In this document: in pieces, positions 55,218-64,000 of the stretch
Layout: each line of letters starts with the position of its first letter
How positions within the stretch are numbered: position 1 is the first letter of the stretch
Program-made: the position numbers and the translations under genes
Assembly (NCBI GenBank): GCA_963662175.1
Contig: OY759215.1
Coordinates: 47,199,213-47,263,212, forward strand
Direction of reading: 5' to 3'
Source: Aradus depressus
Taxonomy: Eukaryota > Arthropoda > Insecta > Hemiptera > Aradidae
DNA: 64,000 bases
Notes under the pieces: model-generated
Told to the model about the DNA's origin: nothing
The model's database searches: none
What the model saw: the letters and a program-made list of their open reading frames with translations, nothing else

Positions 55218-55689
55218 CTGGTAAAAAAAAAAGGAATATGAATAAGAATGGAGATAAGCTTGGTCTTTATATCCTTTATTTATGTCTGTTGCAGATAGTT
55301 AAGTCCACTGTGACAACATTATTAAAATTCCTGTTTTCATTAGTTAAATCTGATATCATAATTATTTGCTCTAGAAATGTAGAGAAATCTCTATCTACCT
55401 AAGTGTATGTACATATGTAATGACATATTTTGTTAGATCGGACAATATATTATTAAAAATATGTTGCCTTTCCTTTAAAAATAAATCATTATTTATTCTT
55501 TATTTTTTTCATGTGTTGCCTGGTATTTGCCATATGCAGCTACCAAGTTGGCTTTATGCTTGTCACGAGGTCCGTAAGAGAGAAAAACGTAGCGATCTTT
55601 CAAAAGATATAATTTTTGGGTTCCAAACGTTAACGGTTTACGTTAACTCAGTACATCTTTCAGACGACTTTCTAGATAAAATTATTCAC
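55218..55689. other. No gene recognised
   Basis: A 108-codon ORF (55420-55746) runs into Rep-alpha and has no recognisable features. Confidence 0.45.
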
Positions 55690-56075
55690 CAATTCTACCT
55701 TATAGATTCCCCAACACGAATAAATCAATTAAATTTTCATCAATAGTTGAACTCCGTTGGGGCTTCTGAATCCTTAACTTTGCTCTTGGTAGTTGTATGG
55801 GCTTTTGAATCGATCCCCACCCTCTTCCCTTTGGTCGATTCCGCTTAAAATTTACAGGTGTCGACATATGAAATTTCGTGTTGATGCATTGATTACAACA
55901 GCACTTATTAGAGTTTTTGTATTAGACCCCCCCCCCCCCCCCCTCCCCCGTTCCCCCCTTTCAGTCGATTTTGGTGAAAATTAATGAGTGTCGTCCTTAT
56001 GGGCTTTTGAATGCACATATAAAATTTCGTATCTTTGCTTTTATTCTATCGGGAGTTATCGTGTTCACAGACATT
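55690..56075 (-). repeat. Rep-alpha copy with 17-bp C run
   Basis: Contains 'ttccgcttaaaatttacagg', 'ttttggtgaaaattaatgag' and 'ttctatcgggagttatcgtg'. A C run lies at 55927-55943. Confidence 0.7.
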
Positions 56076-57115
56076 TTTTTTTAATTTTTGGATTCAGCGG
56101 CTCGGAAAACCCACAAAATTCTGGGGAGAACTAAGCATGGAATTTCTGACGGATTATGTACTTTCCCTTATGTATAGGACAAGTAAATACAATTCTGACT
56201 TCAGTAATAAACAAGAGATCTCTGATCAGAAGCAGTGACAGTGACAGTGACAGTGATTAGTTACAAATGAGAGAAAATCAGTGACTAGGGAGTGTCACCA
56301 CTGGGTGATTTCTCCCCTCATGACATTTTGACATTGCCATTATCTCTGTATTAGCATATTTGCTTGTTGTATATATTTTTATACAGTTGTAAATATCTTT
56401 TTGTAAATTAAAAAAAAACAAAAAAAAACAAGAAGACGATTAAACTTTTAAAAATTCTTCATGCTATCTGTCACATAGATAGTCTTTTACTTTTATTTCT
56501 TGGGACATCGTTGGTATCTCATTAACGTTTCCATCAGTTAATCACTGGCTGAAGTTGCTGTATCGTCTTTGGCATGTACACCTTCTTAGAGTGCATGGAC
56601 TCTGTCTTCAGGCGACTACCGACCAAGAGTTACTGTTGCATCCTCTTCAACGGATGTAATGGCACCACATTGAACCATCCTAGTGGAGAGATTCCATAGA
56701 TTCTAATCAATGAAGACGGAGAGGGTGAATTTACATTTGGAAGGATGGGATGGAGCGTGGGCGAACACAACATAGTCTGTTGCTAATTGCAAGGGGTTTT
56801 ATGTTCACTTGCAGATTTAAAGGGACCATTGGAAAGAGCAGGTAGGGCTCTATGTCTGGTCTATTTAATAGACTCAATTTCTTTAGGGATTTCTTAATGC
56901 CTAGAGTGGGCAATATACATAGGGTTTCCTGGAAGAGCTGAAGAACCGCCTACGCAATGTAAGCCCTCCTATCAATATTGTCTGCTGTTACTTAGTGGTT
57001 AGAGGACATTAGCATTCCACGTTAATGGAATCAGGAGCTATCAGATGCTGGTGGAAACTGGAACTATCAGCGTCACGTCACCACATACTGTGTACCTACG
57101 AATGGTACTTTGTCA
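56076..57115. other. No gene; unidentified
   Basis: A six-base repeat (cagtga)n lies at 56232-56257. 56470-57110 has higher complexity but no ORF or known motif that I recognise. Confidence 0.45.
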
Positions 57116-57119
57116 CTAG

Positions 57120-57715
57120 ACGTCCCTAGATAACAATCGGCCGATTCCATATGAATAAATGCATCGTTTGCAACAAAAAGATATTCGCAAGTCCTGCCAG
57201 GACAAGAAAAAAGCGTTGTTGTCGAATCATTGGCTGTATACTTCCTCTGCACGAATTAATCAATTACGCTAACTAAGTATTTATTATTAAATCCTCATAC
57301 TAAATTTTTGTCAATACATTCATTACATCGGCAATTATTAGGGTTCTTTAGTCAAGTCCCTCTTCCCTTCATCGATTTCACGGGAAATCGAATCAGAGGG
57401 CTTAGAATTTAAATATAAGATTTCATTTCGATACATTCATTACATCCGTATTTATTGGGATTTTTCAGCTGAGCCCTCTCTGACTCCCCCCCCCCCCCCC
57501 CCCCCCTCCCCCTTTCTGTGAGTGTCGTCTTTGTAGGCTTTTGAATATATAATTCCGAGTTAATACATTTATTACAACTGCAGTTATTAGAGTTTTTTGT
57601 TAAACCATCCCCCCTCTCCTTCAAGTCGATTTGGCTGAAGGTCAGTAGATGTCGTCTTTAAAAGATTCTGGAAACACATATAAATTTATCGTGTCCACAG
57701 ACAATTATTTATTTT
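57120..57715 (-). repeat. Rep-alpha copy with 22-bp C run
   Basis: Four internal units in reverse ('tacattcattacatcg', 'gatacattcattacatcc', 'taatacatttattacaac' and a head). C run at 57485-57506. Confidence 0.75.
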
Positions 57716-57965
57716 CTCACTGGAATCAGCAGGTCGGAAACTTGAAATTCCGTTAAAAACTCCCCGTCGACGTAATATTCTGGTCATGCGTTTATAGACG
57801 ATCACATCTGGATCCATACAGACCGACCTTTTGTGCGGCCGACGAGGGATCTGTAAAAATGTTGTTTCTAGCAAAATGTTATATTTATCTGCGAATGAAT
57901 GGTCGTTATACAAAGGCTGTCGGATTCATGAGGCTGCATATAATCTAACTGATATGATATTTATT

Positions 57966-58103
57966 TATGGATATATTAGAAAATGTGAAGATGGATGATA
58001 TAGTGAGAAGTGATTATTATATAGATTGCAAAATAAAAACTCACAAATTTTATTATTATGTTCTAGCCGGCTTTCGAGGTTGCCCTCATCATCAGGCAGT
58101 CTA
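57966..58103 (-). repeat. GCCGGC-type ribozyme-bearing repeat
   Basis: Shares 'atgatatagtgagaagtgattatt'-like sequence with 41101-41160 and carries the best module of this type. Confidence 0.6.
58062..58098 (-). ncRNA. Hammerhead-like ribozyme module, GCCGGC type
   Basis: Minus strand: TGC (58098-58096), box CTGATGA (58095-58089), extra T, stem II GAGG-GCAA-CCTC (GNRA tetraloop), GAAA (58075-58072), palindrome GCCGGC (58071-58066), T, A. The 3' side of stem I reads GAA here; the 42.6-kb relative has GCA, which pairs fully with TGC. Confidence 0.55.
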
Positions 58104-58326
58104 CAAAAAAACCATCATTTAGTAAAAAGGTATATAAATTCTAATGGTTAAAATAAATAGGTAAAAAATACTGACTATGCCTTAAAATTAATAGTTTTTA
58201 ATAAATAAATTCATTAAATATGTAAATATGATAATAAAATAAAAACCTTCAACAATATCTTATTGTACTTATTGTTCTTGGGCGTACTTTGCACGTCTGA
58301 CTTTCCACCTAGCGTTGCCTAGAACT

Positions 58327-58510
58327 GAGGCGTCTACCGTCGCCAAGCATATATTAGCTGAGAGGCTGGCCCATGCCTAGCACGTAATAGCTGAGGCGTC
58401 TACTGTCGCCAAGCATATATTAGCTGAGAGGCTGGCCCATGCCTAGCACGTAATAGCTGAGGCGTCTACTGTCGCCAAGCATATATTAGCTGAGTGGCCG
58501 AGTTTACCTT
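58327..58510 (+). repeat. 66-bp tandem array, about 2.7 units
   Basis: 'gaggcgtctac' starts at 58327, 58393 and 58459; units are nearly identical. Confidence 0.92.
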
Positions 58511-58548
58511 GGAGCTTCCAGTAGCACAGATTTGAAAAAAATATTGTG

Positions 58549-59111
58549 ATAAATAAATAAAACAAACTTAACTTAATAAAACAAAGAATCTACATGCATC
58601 AAATATCTCCATTATTGCTCAAAAAGCAGGCTACTTGATGGCTTGGAACAATTAGAAATAAATAAAGCTACCAAAAAGAACATTTGTATGAATGACCAAG
58701 TTTATTTCAACTATTCCCCTTTGTTAACACCCTGAACCAGTTCTGTTTTCACATATATGTTTGTATTATCTGTTATTAGGTACTATTTGGCTCGACATAG
58801 TATATGTTTCATGTTATCTAACTCTTTATATTATTATTAATTTTATTTCTATTTTTATTATTTATTTGTATTTTTACTTATTTATTTGTTATTTTTTAAC
58901 GTATTAGTCTAATGATATTGTTTTATGTAAATTTAGAACTAAGTTTAGTTCTTGTTCAGGAAATATTTCATAAGATAGCTAACGGTACAGCCGGGGGACT
59001 CCCAAGTTGTAATAGCACCCTTTCACCTGAGATGTATTTGAAGGGTCGCTCTCTGCAAACTAACTTAGTTCATAACTAGACCTGACGATGGTGTAAGGCC
59101 GAAACCGGTAG

Positions 59112-59165
<54 letters not shown>

Positions 59166-59257
59166 TTAGTGGAATAGACAATATTTCAAAAATAAGTTTG
59201 TTTTATTTATTTATTACAAGTTTCCACAATATGTCCGCGTTCCTCAACTTAGAAGTT
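58549..59257. mobile_element. Ribozyme-bearing foldback, CCGG type (709 bp)
   Basis: Short inverted ends 'aaataaataaaacaaactta' (58551-58575) and 'gtttgttttatttatttatt' (about 59195-59214). Imperfect 15-bp TSD (58534-58548, 59258-59272; 14 of 15 match). It includes a TA tract at 59115-59163 and the terminal phrase 'gaatagacaatatttcaaa' of the GTAC group. Confidence 0.55.
59079..59113 (+). ncRNA. Hammerhead-like module, CCGG type
   Basis: GAC 59079-59081, CTGACGA 59082-59088, extra T, GGT/GCC stem, GAAA 59101-59104, CCGG, TA, GTT 59111-59113 (stem I with one G-U). Confidence 0.5.
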
Positions 59258-59272
59258 GAAAATAATATTGTG

Positions 59273-60129
59273 CACTACCTATGGGGAGCCATTGAATTCT
59301 AAATCTGTCTTTCCTTCTTAGAATAACGGTATGTAAACGAAAACTCCACGAAACTGTGAACACTTGAAGACAGCTAAGCGGCGTCATTTTTGGCCAAAAC
59401 AGGGAGGAAGGCGCCTTTAATAATTTAATAACAAAACACTCCAAGATGACGAAGTGAAAATATTTCTCTGAGTTTGACAAAGAAACAATTTAGACATGTC
59501 CTTAAAGTCTATAAAAAGCTTAGTGCTGATGTTGTACCGCCGTTTTGGTAATGCCGCCACTTGCTATGATGAAGATGACATTCTTGTCCTAGGGTTTACA
59601 ATAAACAATCTAGCTACAGACAGACAGACTGACTGTTGGCACCCAATACAGTGTCATGGAGTCATGTTGCGATTCCTCAAATCGATTGTGCTTCAATTTG
59701 AAAGCAGCCTAACGAGAAAGCTTCTGAGATAATTAATCATCTCAGTTTAAGCTCCATATCCTAGAATTATTCAAGAGTTTCTCTAGATGCTTGGGTACCG
59801 GTGTTGAGCACTGTTTGAAATGTCATATCTACTAATTAATTATGGAAAATAGCGCTCAAGGTCCCACATGTGGAAACCCATCCCAGAGGATGCACATGTG
59901 GAAACCCGTAGCGAATATTTGATTATGAACTTTCTGTAATCCTATAGTTGAGGAAAAATATTATAAAGAAAGAAAGTGCATTTTTGTTTTTATTGATAGC
60001 ATAAAAGAAAAGTTTATTTTCATAAAGGTATATGGTAGAAGTTAAATATATGGGAGAGGTGCAGAAAAAAAGTGTTCGTCAATAAAGCATCCCTATCGTA
60101 CTTTCTCAACTACAAAATTTAGTTTACTT
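59273..60129. other. No gene recognised
   Basis: 'catgtggaaacccatcccagag' is partly repeated at about 59865-59910. Nothing else. Confidence 0.45.
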
Positions 60130-61190
60130 TCTCTGCTTTACGAAGTATGAGGGAAGTTATGTAATTGATCAACAATTTGATGCGAAAATTTAATTGGAAT
60201 TTCATGTTTCCCACCTCCTTATTTCAAAAAATTAAAAGAATAAAAAAAAAATGTTCTTAATCTGGAATTTTTTCATACATTTATTCTATCGGGAGTTATG
60301 GTGTTCGCAGACACAAACTGGAAACTGTGTATCCAAAACACTCTAAGGACAACATATATTGATTTTCAGCCAGATTAGGTTAGAGGCTTAACGCAAAAAC
60401 TCTAATAACTGCCGTTGTAATAAATGCATTGACATGAACATTCATAAGGGCGCCGGTAGCTCAGTGCTATGCGTGCTTGACTTCTGTGCTCAAGTACGTG
60501 GGTTCGTAACCCGACCGAGGGCCTAAGTTTATTTTATCTTGGAGGTAAAATAAACTCAAGCACGCCGTCCTTCGGATGGGACGTTAAGCGATGGTCCTGA
60601 GCCTGTACGATGTCAGGTACTCGTTAAAGACCCCTACCCTAGTTGAATAAAGATTTAGGGTAGGCAAAATTTAGGACTCCCATAGTAGAGTCGGACTCAT
60701 GTCCACCAGATTGACGAAAGAGCGCTCTGGTAGTAGGCGATATGACCTCGTAGTTAAAGCCCGGGCATGAATCATAAAACCTAACCAAACCCAAAATTTC
60801 ATAGGTAAATTCAATGCCCTCTAAAGACGACATCTGTCAGTTCTCAGCGGAATCACCTTAAGGGGGGGGGGGGGGGGGGGGGAGGGGCTTAACTCAAAAA
60901 TCCCAATTGCTGCCAATTCTATCTCTACATGATATATATTTAAATTCAAAACCACATAAGGATGTCACCTATTAATATTCCGCGAAATCGTTCGAAGGAA
61001 GGGGGAACGGAGTCGACTCAAATGCCCTAAAAACGGCCGATGTAATGAATGTATCTACACAAAATTTAGTATGAGATTTCAGAAGCCACTATGTAAGTCA
61101 AATATTGATTTTTAGAGGAAGAGAAAAAACGTAATTAATTCGTGTTGGGGACGTACATAGCCGGTGATTCACCTACGACATTTTGTTTTT
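60130..61190 (+). repeat. Rep-alpha copy, interrupted by a SINE
   Basis: The head at 60145 ('tatgagggaagttatgtaat') runs to the tail 'gccggtgattcacc' at about 61160-61173, with a 21-bp G run at 60862-60882. It is split by the SINE at 60447-60786. Confidence 0.8.
60447..60786 (+). repeat. tRNA-derived SINE, full-length copy K
   Basis: Box A TAGCTCAGTGC (60457-60467) and box B GGTTCGTAACC (60501-60511) each have changes from copy C. The body is complete to 'aaacctaacc'. Flanks share only about 'ttcata', so the TSD is eroded. Confidence 0.9.
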
Positions 61191-62012
61191 TAATTGTCAA
61201 TTTAGTAACTTTTCGATACAAATTTGATCACATTAAGTTGGAAAAGACATAGAGCCACGAGGGTAAACCACATATTTCAAAGGTTTAACGGTTTTCTAAC
61301 TTGTTCTATAGATACCCTCTTGTTACGTGTTCTAATAGTATTTCCTGTCTTCTCATACAAATATTATTTGTATTTTTAGTATTGAGATCTCCCCAAATCT
61401 CCCTTTTGAGAATTGTGTTGAGTTCATCAAGATTTTGTTTTTTAATATGTTCCTTAAAGTTAAATGTTAAGGTAATTCCTTCCTGATTTTATATCGCAGT
61501 TTCTTCTATATTGCCTTGAATAAGCTTTAACGGGATATTTGTCGCCACGTAGTCTGGCACTGAATATCTCTGCTTACATATCTTCATAGGTCCTTTGGTT
61601 CTTATTTCCAAAATAAAAATAGTAATTCTAACATTAAAAATTAACTTTCGTAATACGATGTGAACCATAAAATCTCTTAAATAGATTTTGAGCTAACATG
61701 TTTGATAATAATAATAAAAAATTTATTTCCGTTAGACCAATACATGGTAATAGGATACGTCAAAAGAATTTATACATTAAGATATAGATTTATAACTACT
61801 TGAGTCTAACACACCTATGATTTAGTAATAATAACAAAACTATTTAAAAAAAAGTAAAATGAAATTAATAAAAACTGAACAAATAATACATTAAAATATA
61901 TGAGTGTATAAACAAACTAATACAAGATACGTTTATAATAAGTACACATTTTTCAATTCAAGAAAAAATAAGATAACTATTTTTCAAAAAACTCTTCGGA
62001 AGTGTCTTTATC
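61191..62012. other. No gene recognised
   Basis: AT-rich, with AAT and poly-A runs. Confidence 0.5.
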
Positions 62013-62014
62013 CC

Positions 62015-62054
62015 AACGATTTTTCGGGATGTTCTTATGTCCCTTCATCAGGTC
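62015..62054 (-). ncRNA. Hammerhead-like module, related to the GTCCC type
   Basis: Minus strand: GAC (62054-62052), box CTGATGA (62051-62045), extra A, GGGA...TCCC stem, GAAA (62025-62022), AA, TC, GTT. The box is canonical here, unlike the 41.8-kb copies; stem III is not self-complementary. Confidence 0.5.
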
Positions 62055-62059
62055 CCAAT

Positions 62060-62584
62060 GTGCAAGATATAGAAACAAACAAAAACAAAAAAACAATATA
62101 ATTATAACAATATATGAAAAAAAAAAAAAATATATAGAATAATCAATTATAAATGAATGTATAAAAAAGTGTAAATAAATAAAAAAATTAATAAATTAAT
62201 AAAACAATAACGTACATTCAACTGACCTTTAAGGTGTGGAGGAACTCTACATGAAAAAAAAAACATACCCACAAACTATTTTATATTTATATTTTTCAAC
62301 ATTTTTTTCTTCATGGCTATTTTATGCAAATAGCATAAACATTTCATAGCATTTTTTTCTCATCCGTGTAATTTCTTCCATAAAGTACTAGTTAGTAAGT
62401 GATTTTCTGCAACTTTTCAACGAAGAGACACGAAGTCGTTTATAAAAACAAAGAGAAAGTTTCACAAAAGACTATCTTGAATCACAATTATAACAGTTCA
62501 TGTTTAGGATTTCATTCACCCAGGAAACAGGAACCGTTTTCAAAGAGAGCAACAATCCAAATTATGCTACTTCCCCAGATATTC
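62060..62584. other. No gene recognised
   Basis: AT-rich, with A runs. Confidence 0.45.
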
Positions 62585-63190
62585 GAAGTATAGGGGAAGT
62601 TATGTAATAGGTCAGCAATTCGATGCGCAATTTTCCGAATTTCATGATTTCTAACCTCTTGATCCTAAAAATGAAAAAAAAAAAAAATGTCTGTCTGTTT
62701 GTGAACACGATAACTTCCGATATAAGGAATGTATCGACACAAACGTTTGTGTGTTTATTCACAACCTTCTTGGGATGACACCGAATGGTTTTCGGCCAAA
62801 TGGAAGGGGGGGATTTGGAGAGGCTTCACACAAAAATTATATAACAAGTGAATGAATGTAAGTGACATGAAATTTCATATGCATTATCAATGTCATAAAG
62901 TTTTGAACAAAAAAAAATTCATATGAGCACGACACCTATCATTTTTCAGCGGAACCAGCCGAAGGGAAGGTGTGATCAGAGGAGGATTCATCTCAAAAAT
63001 CCCAATAACTGCCGATGTAATGAATGTATCGACATCAAATTTAGTATGAGGATACAGAAGCCACGATATATATCAAATATATATTCAGTTTTAGCCCAAA
63101 CGCTCGATTGGCTTTGGAGGGAGAGCAAAAACGTAATTGATTAATTCGTGCTGAGGAAGTCCACAGCTGGTGATTCACCGACTCTTGTTT
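62585..63190 (+). repeat. Rep-alpha, most complete uninterrupted copy
   Basis: Head 'tataggggaagttatgtaat' (62591), junction 'ctgtttgtgaacacgat', three units ('aatgaatgtatcgac' variants) with purine-rich spacers, tail 'gctggtgattcaccgac'. Best template for a consensus. Confidence 0.8.
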
Positions 63191-63264
63191 TTTATAATTT
63201 TATTATATTTTTCAAAATAAAAATTATATAATGGTGAACAATTATAGTTTGCATTCCATGAAAA

Positions 63265-63497
63265 AAAAAAAATGCACTTTTTCCGACCCCATGATTCCAA
63301 AAAAGAAAAAAAAATGGCTGTTTTTGGGCGGACAAGACAACTCCCGATAGAATGAATTCATCGACCCAATATTTGATATGTACTAGAATAACAATTATGA
63401 CACCTATTGATTTTCAGCCAAATCGGACAAAGGGATGGGGAATGGGATTAGGGGGAAGGATTAACATAAAAACTCTGCTAACTGAATATATTGACAC
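63265..63497 (+). repeat. Rep-alpha copy, cut by an RTE-like insertion
   Basis: 'ccatgattccaaaaaag', 'acaactcccgatagaatg', 'gattttcagccaaatcgg'; it stops at 'atattgacac'. Confidence 0.75.
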
Positions 63498-63752
63498 CTG
63501 GACCTGGTGGCCTTAGTATAGCAGGGGCGGCTGCGATGGCTGGAGCATTTACAGAGGGTGCAGCCAGACTCCGAGGAGGATACTGGAGGGACACCCGGGA
63601 GGACAAAGAAGAAGGAGTAGACCCCTGGCTGGAGGACGACCTGAAGGGTGTGAGAAGATGGAGACGGGAGGCCGAGGATAGAGAAGAATGGCGGAAAATC
63701 GTTGCAGAGGCCCAGGTTCTAAGAGGACCGAAGTGCCAGGGAAAGTAAAGTA
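63498..63752 (+). pseudogene. RTE-like LINE C-terminal fragment, second copy
   Basis: DLVALV then TAG (Lys codon lost), RLRWLEHLQRV, deletion, then WLEDDLKGVRRWRREAEDR and VLRGPKCQGK to a stop. Same family as 4264-4718, with different defects. Confidence 0.75.
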
Positions 63753-63764
63753 AGGTTTAATCAT

Positions 63765-63855
63765 CTAAGGAGGGGTCTTTATCGAGTAGCTGACAAAGCA
63801 CTGGCCTAGGACCTTTGCTTAACCTCCATTTCAAAGGACTGCGTGCTTAAGTTAT
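63765..63855 (-). repeat. SINE fragment, copy L (diverged)
   Basis: 'aggggtctttatcgagtag', 'ctaggacctttgcttaac', 'aaaggactgcgtgcttaag'; internal part only. Confidence 0.55.
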
Positions 63856-64000
63856 ATACTATAGATATAAGAAAGTAAAAAAAAATTTATGCTAGAACAA
63901 AAAATTAGAAACAGCCTTAAACATTTCAAGAAAACTCAAGAAAAAACTAGAAACCGAAGTCAATAAGACATCGAGTGGATCTCCGGTACGTGGATCTAAA

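Overview
This window looks like intergenic, transposon-rich DNA from an animal nuclear genome, most likely an arthropod and probably an insect. It is AT-rich, has no dense gene array and no prokaryotic signals. It is built from Jockey-type and other LINE relics, a Penelope-like element (PLE) endonuclease, a tRNA-derived SINE, hAT relics and a Ty3/gypsy LTR element. No intact host gene was recognised. Two short protein-like patches (15555-15999 + and 54977-55217 -) remain unexplained. Names such as Rep-alpha, Rep-beta and FB-gamma are labels I coined for repeats seen only here.

Layout. 1-3370 (-) is a nearly complete LINE ORF2 running off the left edge; a short 3' copy lies at 49985-50320. Next come a SINE inside Rep-beta (3565-4205), an RTE-like LINE tail inside Rep-alpha (4264-4718), and alternating repeats to 12.0 kb. 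A GC-rich 125-bp tandem array follows (12130-12875), then a PLE endonuclease split by a ribozyme-like foldback (14225-14715), and a Jockey relic split by a SINE (16665-17650). 19802-26005 is an LTR retrotransposon with nearly identical 1550-bp LTRs whose single ORF fuses a Gag-like N-terminus to an integrase C-terminus. 26.0-28.8 kb holds LINE, PLE and young Jockey insertions. 30-64 kb is a mosaic of SINEs, Rep-alpha/beta, foldbacks, two hAT relics and tandem arrays.

Main result. About fifteen short modules at ten loci share one fold: a 3-4 bp stem I, a CTGANGA box, one extra base, a hairpin, GAAA, usually a self-complementary 4-6 bp stem III, then T plus A/C and the other side of stem I. This is the layout of a minimal type I hammerhead ribozyme with a palindromic stem III. 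Stems differ in sequence between families but remain paired. Most modules sit in foldback elements of 229-709 bp, several flanked by 11-14 bp target-site duplications (TSDs). Hammerhead motifs are known from Penelope-like elements, and one foldback here lies inside a PLE endonuclease.

The elements are extensively nested (SINE in LINE, SINE in Rep-alpha, RTE in Rep-alpha, foldback in PLE, micro-retroposon in foldback in Jockey 3' UTR), so the relative order of insertions can be read directly.
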